Shown: one piece after another, positions 27,667 to 35,335 of the stretch
Layout: each line of letters begins with the position of its first letter
How positions within the stretch are numbered: the first letter of the stretch is position 1
Translations under genes and position numbers: made by a program
The notes under the pieces: generated by a model
What the model was told of the DNA's origin: nothing
What the model saw: only the letters and a program-made list of their open reading frames with translations
Database searches by the model: none
NCBI RefSeq assembly: GCF_900142925.1
Contig: NZ_FRCN01000005.1
Coordinates: 396,128-460,127, forward strand
DNA length: 64,000 nt
DNA from: Chitinophaga sp. CF418
GTDB lineage: Bacteria > Bacteroidota > Bacteroidia > Chitinophagales > Chitinophagaceae
Direction: 5' to 3'

Positions 27667-28548
27667 TTAATTGTACTTTTCCCGGATGCTTCTCTGAAAA
27701 GAGGCTGGTGTTGCACCTGTATGTTTTTTAAAGAAGCGGTTGAAATATCCATCATCTTCAAAATTCAGTTGTCCTGCTATTTCCTTGATGCTATGTTCTC
27801 CCCAGTACAGTAACCGTTTTGCTTCTGTTATGCGTTTTTCATCAATGATCTGTTTTGCAGTTTTTCCCATTGCGGATTTGATGGTATCATTCAGGTGTCC
27901 TGGTGTTACAAACATCATATCTGCATAGTGTGCTACCTGTGTTTTATCTTTATAATGCAGGTCTGACAACTCGTTGAACTGGCGTACAATACGGTTGGGC
28001 AGTGTGTCTGACTGAATAGATGCAATATCCAGCTGTGGCAGTCTTGCGGTTGCCGCCATCAGGGATTTCAATTGACTGCGGATGATCAGTTCACTAAGTG
28101 GCTGCGGGTTATCCATTTCTCTCAGCATTAAACGGGCGAAGCTCATTAGTTCTTTCAACTGGCCATCTGTCAGTTCAACGACTGCTTTTTCAAACAGGCA
28201 TCCCCAGCATATCATGCCACTGGCGGATGTTTCCGGTATCAGGAACTCTGGTGAAAAAGAGATGTTCACTATTTCTGACAAGCTATCACCGCTATGCTGA
28301 TGTATCTGGTCTGGCGCCAGCATAATCAGTGCAGGAGCTTTCACAGTATATTTTTCGAAGTCAATATATTGCACGATCTCTCCTGATAACAGCAGGGTGA
28401 GACTGTAATTTGAACGTCTGTGCGGCTCCGTCATATCCCCTGGCTGTACCAGATAAGTAGTACGGTCTATATGAAAACCCTTCACCGGATTCTCAGGCCT
28501 GTTAACGTCGGCATAGTTGTAAACGGGTATCAATACATTATTCCTCAT
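27667..28548 (-). CDS. AraC-family regulator, probable regulator of the RND operon
   Basis: A 293-residue protein with an N-terminal AraC_binding/cupin-like domain (about residues 20-110) and a C-terminal HTH_18 domain (DMMFVTPGHLNDTIKSAMGK, then EIAGQLNFEDDGYFNRFFKK). Cysteine occurs once, in the ICWGCLFEK segment (two residues, CWGC), which could respond to metal or redox; this is inference. It lies directly upstream of the efflux operon on the same strand, with 343 bases between, and downstream of marR. The order MarR-AraC-RND suggests a regulatory cascade. Confidence 0.88.
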   Translation of the reverse strand: MRNNVLIPVYNYADVNRPENPVKGFHIDRTTYLVQPGDMTEPHRRSNYSLTLLLSGEIVQYIDFEKYTVKAPALIMLAPDQIHQHSGDSLSEIVNISFSPEFLIPETSASGMICWGCLFEKAVVELTDGQLKELMSFARLMLREMDNPQPLSELIIRSQLKSLMAATARLPQLDIASIQSDTLPNRIVRQFNELSDLHYKDKTQVAHYADMMFVTPGHLNDTIKSAMGKTAKQIIDEKRITEAKRLLYWGEHSIKEIAGQLNFEDDGYFNRFFKKHTGATPASFQRSIREKYN

Positions 28549-28684
28549 AACACTTGGCGGTTTGTTATTAATAATGGTTCACTACAATAAATAAAATGAT
28601 CAGGCAGATCTGATTAGATTAATTGATCGGACAGAAGCAGGTGGTAACAAGTAGTATTAACGTATAGTGTACAATATGGTGGTA

Positions 28685-28719
28685 CAAAAGTATAAATTCC
28701 ACCCACATTTTCTAGCAAT
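28685..28719 (-). promoter_or_regulatory. Putative promoter of the AraC gene at 28548
   Basis: TACTTTTG on the minus strand (28685-28692) matches the -7 consensus and is identical to the box before the RND operon. ATTG at 28716-28719 is a weak -33 element with a 23-base gap. Confidence 0.35.
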
Positions 28720-28792
28720 CAGTTGAATTTTAATTTAGAGCTTGATAATTTAATCCTATACGATTCCTGCTACTTTTCAATACCATATTTAA

Positions 28793-28804
28793 TTAGCCGG
28801 CTAA
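28793..28804. promoter_or_regulatory. MarR-box palindrome, copy 1 (downstream of marR)
   Basis: TTAGCCGGCTAA is a perfect 12-base palindrome, identical to the copy at 29293-29304 and exactly 500 bases from it. A further half-site (GGCTAA, 28812-28817) lies eight bases to its right. It stands between marR and the AraC gene, about 245 bases before the AraC start codon. Confidence 0.6.
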
Positions 28805-28835
28805 ATAAATAGGCTAAAAAAAAGAAAAATATATC

Positions 28836-29276
28836 CTATTCTTCCTCTTCGATGTTCTCCAACACCTGCATTAATAGTCGCCTGAGCAATACCTTTTCTT
28901 CTGTGCTCATATTCTTTACAATCTGTTGTTCCAGTTTATTCCAGGTAGTATCTATGATATCAGTTGCTGCTTCTGTTCCTTTTTCTGTCAGTTTTACCCT
29001 GACCACCCGCTGATCAGCACAACATTTTTCCCTTGTCAGGAAGCCGTTCTTTTCCAGCCTTTCGGCCATCCTTGTTACTGTTGCCGGGGTAACGTCCAGA
29101 TTTTCCGTGAGTTCGTTCATTGTCATCGCCCCTCCGCATAATACCTGTGCCAGGAAGAGCTCCTGACCGGCATGGAGGTTGTAGGCAGCCAGCATCTGGT
29201 TGCCTTTATTCCTGTGTACCTTGCAGATCTGCACGAGCAGGTGGCTGATGGTACTGCACATCATCGGTCTGTTCAT
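28836..29276 (-). CDS. MarR-family transcriptional regulator
   Basis: A 146-residue winged-helix protein. The recognition region is ELTENLDVTPATVTRMAERL, followed by the wing EKNGFLTREKCCADQRVVRV (conserved DxR). N- and C-terminal helices form the usual dimer interface. The CC pair in the wing could be redox-sensitive, which is inference. A palindrome and a -7 box overlap its 5' end, so autoregulation is likely. The box ends only five bases before the ATG at 29276. The mRNA is therefore either leaderless or starts at Met5/Met6 (29264/29261). Confidence 0.9.
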   Translation of the reverse strand: MNRPMMCSTISHLLVQICKVHRNKGNQMLAAYNLHAGQELFLAQVLCGGAMTMNELTENLDVTPATVTRMAERLEKNGFLTREKCCADQRVVRVKLTEKGTEAATDIIDTTWNKLEQQIVKNMSTEEKVLLRRLLMQVLENIEEEE

Positions 29277-29280
29277 GAAA

Positions 29281-29288
29281 CAAATATA
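29281..29288 (-). promoter_or_regulatory. Putative -7 box of marR
   Basis: The minus strand reads TATATTTG, a full match to TAnnTTTG. The MarR-box copy 2 lies in the spacer just upstream, where a bound repressor would block sigma factor. No good -33 element is seen. Confidence 0.45.
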
Positions 29289-29292
29289 ATAC

Positions 29293-29304
29293 TTAGCCGG
29301 CTAA
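29293..29304. promoter_or_regulatory. MarR-box palindrome, copy 2 (marR promoter)
   Basis: TTAGCCGGCTAA, a perfect 12-base palindrome, sits 17 bases before the marR start codon and next to its -7 box. The position is typical of an autorepression operator. Confidence 0.7.
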
Positions 29305-29380
29305 ATAAAAGTGAAATATCTTTTTGTATGTCTTTTTATTGTCATCTGTGATGATATTCTACTGGTTTAAGTGATAATAG

Positions 29381-29414
29381 AAAGCGGGTATATCTGTTTT
29401 GATATACCCGCTTT
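29381..29414. terminator. Terminator-like hairpin between mutS2 and marR
   Basis: A perfect 14-base stem (29381-29394 with 29401-29414) and a six-base loop lie 103 bases after the mutS2-like stop. The T-rich flank is better on the plus strand than on the minus strand, where a terminator is needed. Confidence 0.6.
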
Positions 29415-29516
29415 CTTTTATTTTACGCTAAGTAGCTCCGGTTTCAGTATGGGATGGCGGTCGGCGTGGCCAATTACTTCAGAGTTCTCTTAAAACGGCA
29501 TAAGGCAATTACTTTA

Positions 29517-31640
29517 TTACTTCGCGGCCTCTTTGGCTTCTTTAGGCCGCTCTTTCACCAGTACCAGGTCGGCCATGGGTACGTTCATAGGGATGTTTCC
29601 CAGTTTCACGATACCGCGTTTGTCACGGATCTCCATTAGTTTTCCTACCTGACCGTTGCTCTTTATTTTCACCTGATCGCCCAACTTGAGGTCCCCTCCT
29701 ACTACTTCAAGGAATTTCTCCTGCACTTTCTTTTCAAAGCGCTCATTGATTTGTTTTTCCTTTTTACGGAATAGCAGTGCCTCTGCCTGCTTGAGTACTT
29801 TCTGTTTGTCGTCGGTGCGCTTCCACTCTATTACGATCTGCTTCATCTTGCGCTCCATGTCCTTCAGGTATTGCAGTTCTTCTTCCTTGATCTGATTCTG
29901 GAGCTTGAGGGTGGTGAATTGCTGTGTTTTCCTTTCCTTATCAGAGAGGATCTCATATTCTCTCTTCAGCTTTTCATTTTCCTTCAGGAGCTTCTGCAGT
30001 TCCTTCTCCTTGGCTTCGATCTTCTGGAGGTCCTGTTCGGCTTTATTCAACAGCTTATCCAGCTGGAAATGCCCTTCATCTACCAGGTTCTTTGCGCGGG
30101 ATATCAGTGCGGGATGTAAGCCGATACGCTGTGCGATAGAGAATGTATAGGAGCTACCCGGCTTACCAACGATCAGTTTATACATTGGCAACAGGTTCTC
30201 TTCGTCAAAGCCCATCGCACCGTTAATGATACCTTTTACCTTATTGGCCATGACCTTCAGGTTCAGGTAGTGGGTGGTGACGATACCAAAGGCATGTTTC
30301 TTGGCCAGTTCCTCCATGATCACCTCAGCGAAGGCGCCTCCCAGGTTAGGGTCTGAACCACTTCCCAATTCATCTATAAAGAACAGGGTTTTACCATTGG
30401 CATTTTCCATGAAGTACTTCATGTTCCTCAGGTGGGAGCTGTAGGTACTCAATTCAAACTCCAGCGACTGCGTGTCACCGATGTGGATCATCAGTTGGCG
30501 GAAGATGCCCAGTTGTGAACTGGGATGTACCGGTACCAGCAGGCCTGCCTGTAACATGAGCTGGATCAGCCCTATCGTTTTCATGGTTACCGTCTTACCG
30601 CCAGCGTTAGGACCACTGATCACCAGGATATGGTTATCCTTATCCAGGGTCAGGTTCACAGGGATGGTCGGTTTCTGGGCGCGACGGTTGTATAACAACA
30701 GCAGTGGGTGATACGCGTCTACCAGGTGCAGCTGTGCATGTGGCGAGAGCATGGGGTAATTACCGTCCATGTCCAGCGCCAGTTTGGCTTTTGCCCTGAT
30801 AAAATCGTACAGTCCCAGAATTTCGTGATAATTGTTGAGCAGCTGCGCGTGCTGGCTGAGTGCTGCAGTGAGTGTACGCAGGATCTTGTAAACCTCTTTG
30901 CTTTCCTCTCTTTCGAGGGACATTACGTCATTGTTCAGCTCAATCGTTTCTTCCGGCTCTATGAAGGTAGTACGGCGGGTATCAGACTCTCCGTGCTGGA
31001 TACCTTTCACCATACGTTTATTTTCGGCGTAGACAGCCACTACCCTTCTGCCATTCAGAAATGCTTCTTCTGTGTCTGCCAGGTAGCCCAGCTTACTGAG
31101 TTTACTGAGAACGCGGTCGAATGCGCGGCGCAGTTCGTTCCTTTTACGGAAGAGGTTCATACGGATCTTAGCCAGTTCGGGAGTGGCATTATCACGTACA
31201 TCTCCGTTCTCGTCGAGCACTTCATCTATCAGCGCGGTGATCTTTTTTTCATAGTGGGTATGTGTGATCACGCTGAACAAGCCGGCATACTGCACACGCC
31301 TGTCGTGATCAAAGAAACGTACAATACTGTGCATGCTTTCCGCCAGCTTGCGCAGGAGCATGATCTGTTCACCACTGAGTACTGCACCCTGAATGCCCAG
31401 CATCCGGAGTTCATTTTTCAGGTTCAGTACGTAATCGTTTGGGAAGTGCTCCTGCAGCAAAGTAAGCTGCTTGTATTCATGGGCCTGTTGAAGCGCCGTT
31501 CTGACATAATCAATATGGGTGTGCAAACGCAGGTCATCTGCCATCTGTTTACCCAACTCGGTTTTACAATGCTCTTTTAACAAAGCCTGTACCTTGTCAA
31601 ATTCCAGCTGTACCAGTGCTGAATCGGGAAAATATTTCAT
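29517..31640 (-). CDS. MutS2-like DNA-binding ATPase without Smr domain
   Basis: The 707-residue product has MutS2 order: a helical core/lever region, then a MutS-type ATPase with Walker A GPNAGGKT (residues 343-350), FFIDELGSGSDPNLGGAF (Walker B and signature) and the TTHYLNLKVMA switch. A coiled coil rich in Lys and Glu follows (about residues 515-620), then a small KOW-like beta domain (GDQVKIKSNGQVGKLMEIRD). The usual C-terminal Smr nuclease domain of MutS2 (about 80 residues) is absent; the chain ends at KEAKEAAK. It should bind branched DNA or collided ribosomes, but nicking through Smr is not expected. Confidence 0.88.
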   Translation of the reverse strand: MKYFPDSALVQLEFDKVQALLKEHCKTELGKQMADDLRLHTHIDYVRTALQQAHEYKQLTLLQEHFPNDYVLNLKNELRMLGIQGAVLSGEQIMLLRKLAESMHSIVRFFDHDRRVQYAGLFSVITHTHYEKKITALIDEVLDENGDVRDNATPELAKIRMNLFRKRNELRRAFDRVLSKLSKLGYLADTEEAFLNGRRVVAVYAENKRMVKGIQHGESDTRRTTFIEPEETIELNNDVMSLEREESKEVYKILRTLTAALSQHAQLLNNYHEILGLYDFIRAKAKLALDMDGNYPMLSPHAQLHLVDAYHPLLLLYNRRAQKPTIPVNLTLDKDNHILVISGPNAGGKTVTMKTIGLIQLMLQAGLLVPVHPSSQLGIFRQLMIHIGDTQSLEFELSTYSSHLRNMKYFMENANGKTLFFIDELGSGSDPNLGGAFAEVIMEELAKKHAFGIVTTHYLNLKVMANKVKGIINGAMGFDEENLLPMYKLIVGKPGSSYTFSIAQRIGLHPALISRAKNLVDEGHFQLDKLLNKAEQDLQKIEAKEKELQKLLKENEKLKREYEILSDKERKTQQFTTLKLQNQIKEEELQYLKDMERKMKQIVIEWKRTDDKQKVLKQAEALLFRKKEKQINERFEKKVQEKFLEVVGGDLKLGDQVKIKSNGQVGKLMEIRDKRGIVKLGNIPMNVPMADLVLVKERPKEAKEAAK

Positions 31641-31660
31641 CTTACTTATCCATACAAAGC

Positions 31661-31681
31661 CTGTAAACCCTTTGTTTACAG
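31661..31681. promoter_or_regulatory. Inverted repeat in the mutS2-like leader
   Basis: CTGTAAAC-N5-GTTTACAG is a perfect eight-base inverted repeat, 20 bases before the start codon at 31640 and between two divergent genes. It could be an operator or an mRNA hairpin. Confidence 0.4.
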
Positions 31682-31845
31682 ACGGTTAAAATTAGCTCTT
31701 GCCGCTCCGCTCCTTTGACGGCCCCGGCAAAAGGAATGTTAAAGTTACTTAACTTGGTGATCTAATCCGTTATTCTTGTCGTAATTTAACTTGTTGAGGG
31801 TATCTGAGCCCTTGACTTCAAATACCACCATCAACAATTTAAATC

Positions 31846-32496
31846 ATGCGAAGATACTCATTATTAAGCTGTTTACTTGCACTAACTGTCAGTGCCTGTG
31901 CGCAGAGCGGAAAATCAAAAGACAAAGTACCAGGAGATATGGAAGTCAGCAACAACGTTAAAACTGAAAAAGCCACATTCGGGGGCGGCTGTTTCTGGTG
32001 CACTGAGGCACAGTTCCAGTACCTGGATGGGGTGACCAAAGTAGAATCCGGCTATGCCGGAGGCACCGTTCCGAATCCAACCTACGAACAAGTAAGCACC
32101 GGCACTACCGGTCACGCAGAAGTGATACAGGTCACCTACGATCCTTCAAAGATCACATACGAAGAGCTGTTGCAGGCATTCTGGCAGAGCCATGACCCTA
32201 CCCAGTTGAACCGGCAGGGTAATGATGTGGGTACCCAGTACCGGTCTGTCATCTTCTATCACAATGAGGATCAGCACAAACTGGCGGAACTGTACAAGGA
32301 GAAACTGCAGCAGTCGGGCGCCTATGACAAGCCGGTAGTAACTGAAATAGCGCCTATGACCGCCTTTTACAAGGCCGAGGACTATCATCAGAACTACTAC
32401 AATGAGAATGGTTCCCAGCCTTATTGTCACTTTGTGATCCAGCCGAAGCTGGAGAAATTCAAAAAGGTATTTAAGGATAAGTTAAAAAAGAACTAA
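31846..32496 (+). CDS. msrA: Peptide methionine sulfoxide reductase A, lipoprotein form
   Basis: A 216-residue MsrA. The catalytic motif GGCFWCTEA is at residues 48-56, with Cys49 as the nucleophile. Other MsrA blocks follow (GYAGGTVPNPTYEQVSTGTT, GHAEVIQVTYDP, FWQSHDPTQLNRQGNDVGTQ, YRSVIFY and AEDYHQNYY). It reduces methionine-S-sulfoxide in proteins. The N terminus has a lipobox (VSAC, Cys18), so this copy is predicted to be membrane-anchored in the periplasm, where it would repair oxidised envelope proteins. No MsrB is adjacent. It is divergent from the MutS2-like gene. Confidence 0.95.
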   Translation: MRRYSLLSCLLALTVSACAQSGKSKDKVPGDMEVSNNVKTEKATFGGGCFWCTEAQFQYLDGVTKVESGYAGGTVPNPTYEQVSTGTTGHAEVIQVTYDPSKITYEELLQAFWQSHDPTQLNRQGNDVGTQYRSVIFYHNEDQHKLAELYKEKLQQSGAYDKPVVTEIAPMTAFYKAEDYHQNYYNENGSQPYCHFVIQPKLEKFKKVFKDKLKKN

Positions 32497-32520
32497 CTTA
32501 TTGTAATACAACATTTTTTC

Positions 32521-32557
32521 AAAGCGAATGACTTCCCGGTCATTCGCTTTGTGTTTT
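32521..32557 (+). terminator. Rho-independent terminator of msrA
   Basis: AAAGCGAATGAC (32521-32532) and GTCATTCGCTTT (32539-32550) form a perfect 12-base stem with a six-base loop, followed by GTGTTTTA. Confidence 0.88.
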
Positions 32558-32624
32558 ACTCCTTATCTGAGACTTTTACATATTTGAAAATAAAAGTATA
32601 TTGCAGCAGGACAAGATTATCCCT

Positions 32625-32659
32625 GCAAACTGTTAAGCTCTATATACCAGATACCCATG
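32625..32659 (+). repeat. Duplicated leader, copy 1
   Basis: GCAAACTGTTAAGC at 32625-32638, followed by a similar ATATA and GATACCC before the ATG, recurs at 33446-33459 before the second paralogue with the same distance to the start codon (32 and 33 bases). The leader was therefore duplicated with the gene. Confidence 0.6.
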
Positions 32660-33409
32660 AAATACGAACCATCTGTGGATGCGAATATCTCCGAGCAGGA
32701 GAAAGCATTCCGCGCCTTTGTCAGCAACGACCCTGCGCTGAGTTATTTTCTCGAAACGGGCTCCATGCTTAAGAACAAAAGGTTTTCAAAGGAAGAGATC
32801 TACAATGATCCTGCATTCCTGACATTCATTTCCCCTTATTTTCAGGATGTTTATGTGAAAGCGATATTCAGGTCGTTTGATCTGAAAGATACAAACCTGA
32901 TGAGTGATGTAGCGGTAAACCGTATCCTGCTGGATGATGCTCATAAGAAACAGGCTTTCGATCAGATCATGGCTTACCTCGAAGAAAGAAAGGCAAAACT
33001 GGTGTCGCTGAGTAATAAGCTACATCTTGGAGAGGCCATTTCGCTGCTCGATCTATCAGAATATACAGGTATAATGACCATTGCCAACCTGAACTACCTG
33101 CCTGTTGAATTCAAGGAATTCCGTACTGCCTATGCCAGAGAAATACTGAAAGTGGTACGCTGGCTGGTAAGCCGTGACTTCCCGGCAGCATTGAACATGG
33201 CTACTGACCTGCGTCAGCTGAAATGTGATGCACAGACAACATACGATGCTGATGCCCTGTATCAGCAACTGGAGAATGCAAGTCAGAAGGCGAGCGCTGT
33301 TGAAGGTCTTTCCAGTGGCGGAGGTGAAATGAGTACTGGCAAAGTAGTAGCGACAATCATTGGGATTATTCTTTTCATCATTAAGCTGATACTCCTCTTT
33401 GCAGATTAA
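32657..33409 (+). CDS. Tandem paralogue family, member 1 (C-terminal TM helix)
   Basis: A 250-residue protein of a family I do not recognise. The N-terminal about 215 residues are helical and shared with the next two genes: ANISEQEKAFR, NDPALSYFLETGS, DPAFLTFISPYF, LPVEFKEFRTAYARE and MATDLRQL. After a short Ser/Gly linker (SSGGGEMSTG) comes a single hydrophobic helix (VVATIIGIILFIIKLILLFA) that ends the protein, so it should be tail-anchored with the helical domain in the cytoplasm. No signal peptide is present. Confidence 0.75.
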   Translation: MKYEPSVDANISEQEKAFRAFVSNDPALSYFLETGSMLKNKRFSKEEIYNDPAFLTFISPYFQDVYVKAIFRSFDLKDTNLMSDVAVNRILLDDAHKKQAFDQIMAYLEERKAKLVSLSNKLHLGEAISLLDLSEYTGIMTIANLNYLPVEFKEFRTAYAREILKVVRWLVSRDFPAALNMATDLRQLKCDAQTTYDADALYQQLENASQKASAVEGLSSGGGEMSTGKVVATIIGIILFIIKLILLFAD

Positions 33410-33414
33410 TATAT

Positions 33415-33452
33415 AGTTTGCCGGATAAAGGAATACGCCAATCCGGCAAACT
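33415..33452 (+). terminator. Hairpin between paralogues 1 and 2
   Basis: AGTTTGCCGGAT (33415-33426) and ATCCGGCAAACT (33441-33452) form a perfect 12-base stem with a 14-base loop just after the stop codon. The right arm overlaps the second duplicated leader. No T tract follows, so it may attenuate transcription rather than end it. Confidence 0.55.
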
Positions 33453-33478
33453 GTTAAGCGCCATATAACCCGATACCC

Positions 33479-34423
33479 ATGAAATACGAACAATCCACGG
33501 CAGCGAATATCTCCGAACAGGAGAAGGCATTCCGTACATCCATCAGCAATGACCCTGCGCTGAGTTATTTCCTCGAAACCGGTTCCCTGCGCCCCAATGC
33601 AAGATTTGCAAAAGAGGCGATCTATAGGGATCCTGCATTCCTGGCATTTATCTCGCCTTATTTCCACGAAGTGTACGTAAATGCTATTACCAGCGCATTT
33701 GATCAGAAAGATACAGATCTGATGAGCAATATAGCCATGAATACTATTTTACTGGACGATGCTTACAGGAAACAGGCTTTTGATGATATCCTGGTTTACC
33801 TGGAACAAAGGAAATCGGTATTGACAATGTTTCACGCTACATTGCAGATGCAGGGGCCCGTTGACATCTTTATTCTGGCCGAACATACCAGCACATCAAC
33901 TATCTATAATCTCAACTATCTGCCGGTTGAATTCCTGGAATTCCGTTCCAGCTATGCGCGGGTAATCATGCAGGTGATCAACACACTGGTTAACCGGAAC
34001 CAGCAGACAGCAATGAACATGATCACGGATCTGCGTCAACTCACAGTTGACACGCAAACTGCACATGATGTGGATGCGCTGTATACGTTACTCGATACGA
34101 ATCGGCAGACAAGCGCTACTGAAAGCGGTTACGGTTATTCCGGCGATTTTGATAATTCCGGAGGTTCTGGTTATTCCAACAATTCTGGATACTCCCGCGA
34201 TTTTAATAATTCCGGTGGTTCCGACGGAACCATCGGTAGGGTACTGTTGGGCATCGTGGTTATCATCTTCATCATCATCATTACCGTCTTTGGGATGCTC
34301 TCTTCGGGTAATAGCGGGTACCCTAGCAGTGGCCCTTATCATTATCATCGTTCATATCGTCCAACTTATCATCCAACCTATCATCCATCCTATCATCCTT
34401 CTTATCGTCGTAGTCGTCGTTAG
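33479..34423 (+). CDS. Tandem paralogue family, member 2 (repeat linker, TM helix, HPTY tail)
   Basis: A 314-residue paralogue of the genes on both sides; the first about 215 residues align with member 1 (ANISEQEKAFRTSISNDPAL, LPVEFLEFRSSYARV). The C-terminal part is different. It has a Gly/Ser/Asn/Tyr-rich low-complexity linker with a repeated unit (GYSGDFDNSGGSGYS), then a hydrophobic helix (VLLGIVVIIFIIIITVFGML), then a tail of HPTY/HPSY repeats ending in YRRSRR. A repeat-rich, Tyr/His-rich tail after the membrane helix would be on the far side of the membrane. The repeats could change length by slippage. Confidence 0.75.
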   Translation: MKYEQSTAANISEQEKAFRTSISNDPALSYFLETGSLRPNARFAKEAIYRDPAFLAFISPYFHEVYVNAITSAFDQKDTDLMSNIAMNTILLDDAYRKQAFDDILVYLEQRKSVLTMFHATLQMQGPVDIFILAEHTSTSTIYNLNYLPVEFLEFRSSYARVIMQVINTLVNRNQQTAMNMITDLRQLTVDTQTAHDVDALYTLLDTNRQTSATESGYGYSGDFDNSGGSGYSNNSGYSRDFNNSGGSDGTIGRVLLGIVVIIFIIIITVFGMLSSGNSGYPSSGPYHYHRSYRPTYHPTYHPSYHPSYRRSRR

Positions 34424-34464
34424 TTTGCAAAAGAAGACATCGATAGCGCTATACATTCAATACT

Positions 34465-35190
34465 ATGAAATACAGCCAAACCGTACCTGCGAATATCTCC
34501 GAACAGGAGAAGATGTACCGTACCTTAATCAGCAATGACCCTGTGCTGAGTTATTTTCTCGCAACGGGTTCCATTCCGCCAAACGCAAGATTTGTAAAAG
34601 AAGCGGTCTATACGGATACTGCGTTCCTGGCATTTATTTCCCCCTATTTTAAGGAAGTATATGTCCAGGCCATATGCAATTCGTTTACGCTGAAAGATAT
34701 GAACCTGATGAGCGATGTGGCTGCGAGTCCGATCTTACTGAATGCCGGACATAGAATGCAGGCCTTTGACGAGATCCTCGTTTACCTGGAAGAAAAGAAG
34801 ACGAAACTGGCAGCTATGCACTATAAACTGGTGATGTACGAACCGTTGGAATTTACTGATCTCTTAGCATATACGGACGCGTCGGTTATCTCCAACATGA
34901 ACTATCTGCCGGTTGAATTCCTGGAATTTCGTTCCAGCTATGCGGCATTGGCTGTGAAAGTAATCAAGGCATTGGTCAACCGCGACTTACAAACATCATT
35001 GACTATGGTTTGCAACCTCTGTGAACTAACAGTTGATATGCCAACTTTACAGGATGTTCATGCGCTTTGTACGCTGATTCACGATGCAGATAATGAGCAA
35101 AAAGGTATGGAATGTGACCGGGAGCGACTCGCTCGCTTTATTTCCGACCTCGGCAGACGTCATAGGTACGATGATTTATGGCCGTTCTGA
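34465..35190 (+). CDS. Tandem paralogue family, member 3 (no TM helix)
   Basis: A 241-residue paralogue with the same N-terminal helical domain (PANISEQEKMYRTLISNDPV, AFLAFISPYFKEVYVQAIC, LPVEFLEFRSSYAAL). After the shared domain the C terminus is a short charged soluble tail (DNEQKGMECDRERLARFISD), without a membrane helix or repeats. It starts 41 bases after member 2, possibly in one transcript. The three genes thus share a core and differ in where the core is held. Function is unknown. It converges on the SUKH immunity gene across a strong terminator. Confidence 0.72.
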   Translation: MKYSQTVPANISEQEKMYRTLISNDPVLSYFLATGSIPPNARFVKEAVYTDTAFLAFISPYFKEVYVQAICNSFTLKDMNLMSDVAASPILLNAGHRMQAFDEILVYLEEKKTKLAAMHYKLVMYEPLEFTDLLAYTDASVISNMNYLPVEFLEFRSSYAALAVKVIKALVNRDLQTSLTMVCNLCELTVDMPTLQDVHALCTLIHDADNEQKGMECDRERLARFISDLGRRHRYDDLWPF

Positions 35191-35259
35191 TTATAGCCGC
35201 TGCTTTGCATGTCTTGCTGTGAATAAGGTCTAACGAGCCCCTAAGTTGGGGGAAAAAAT

Positions 35260-35310
35260 AAAAGCTGACTGAAGGTGAATGGCGAGGGCCATTGGTTTCA
35301 GTCAGCTTTT
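35260..35310. terminator. Strong bidirectional terminator
   Basis: AAAAGCTGACTGAA (35260-35273) pairs with TTCAGTCAGCTTTT (35297-35310), and the stem continues through ATGGC/GCCAT (35279-35283 with 35288-35292). The A and T tracts serve both strands. It separates the paralogue cluster from the toxin operon. Confidence 0.92.
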
Positions 35311-35335
35311 TTATTGACGGATAGCAATTACATGA

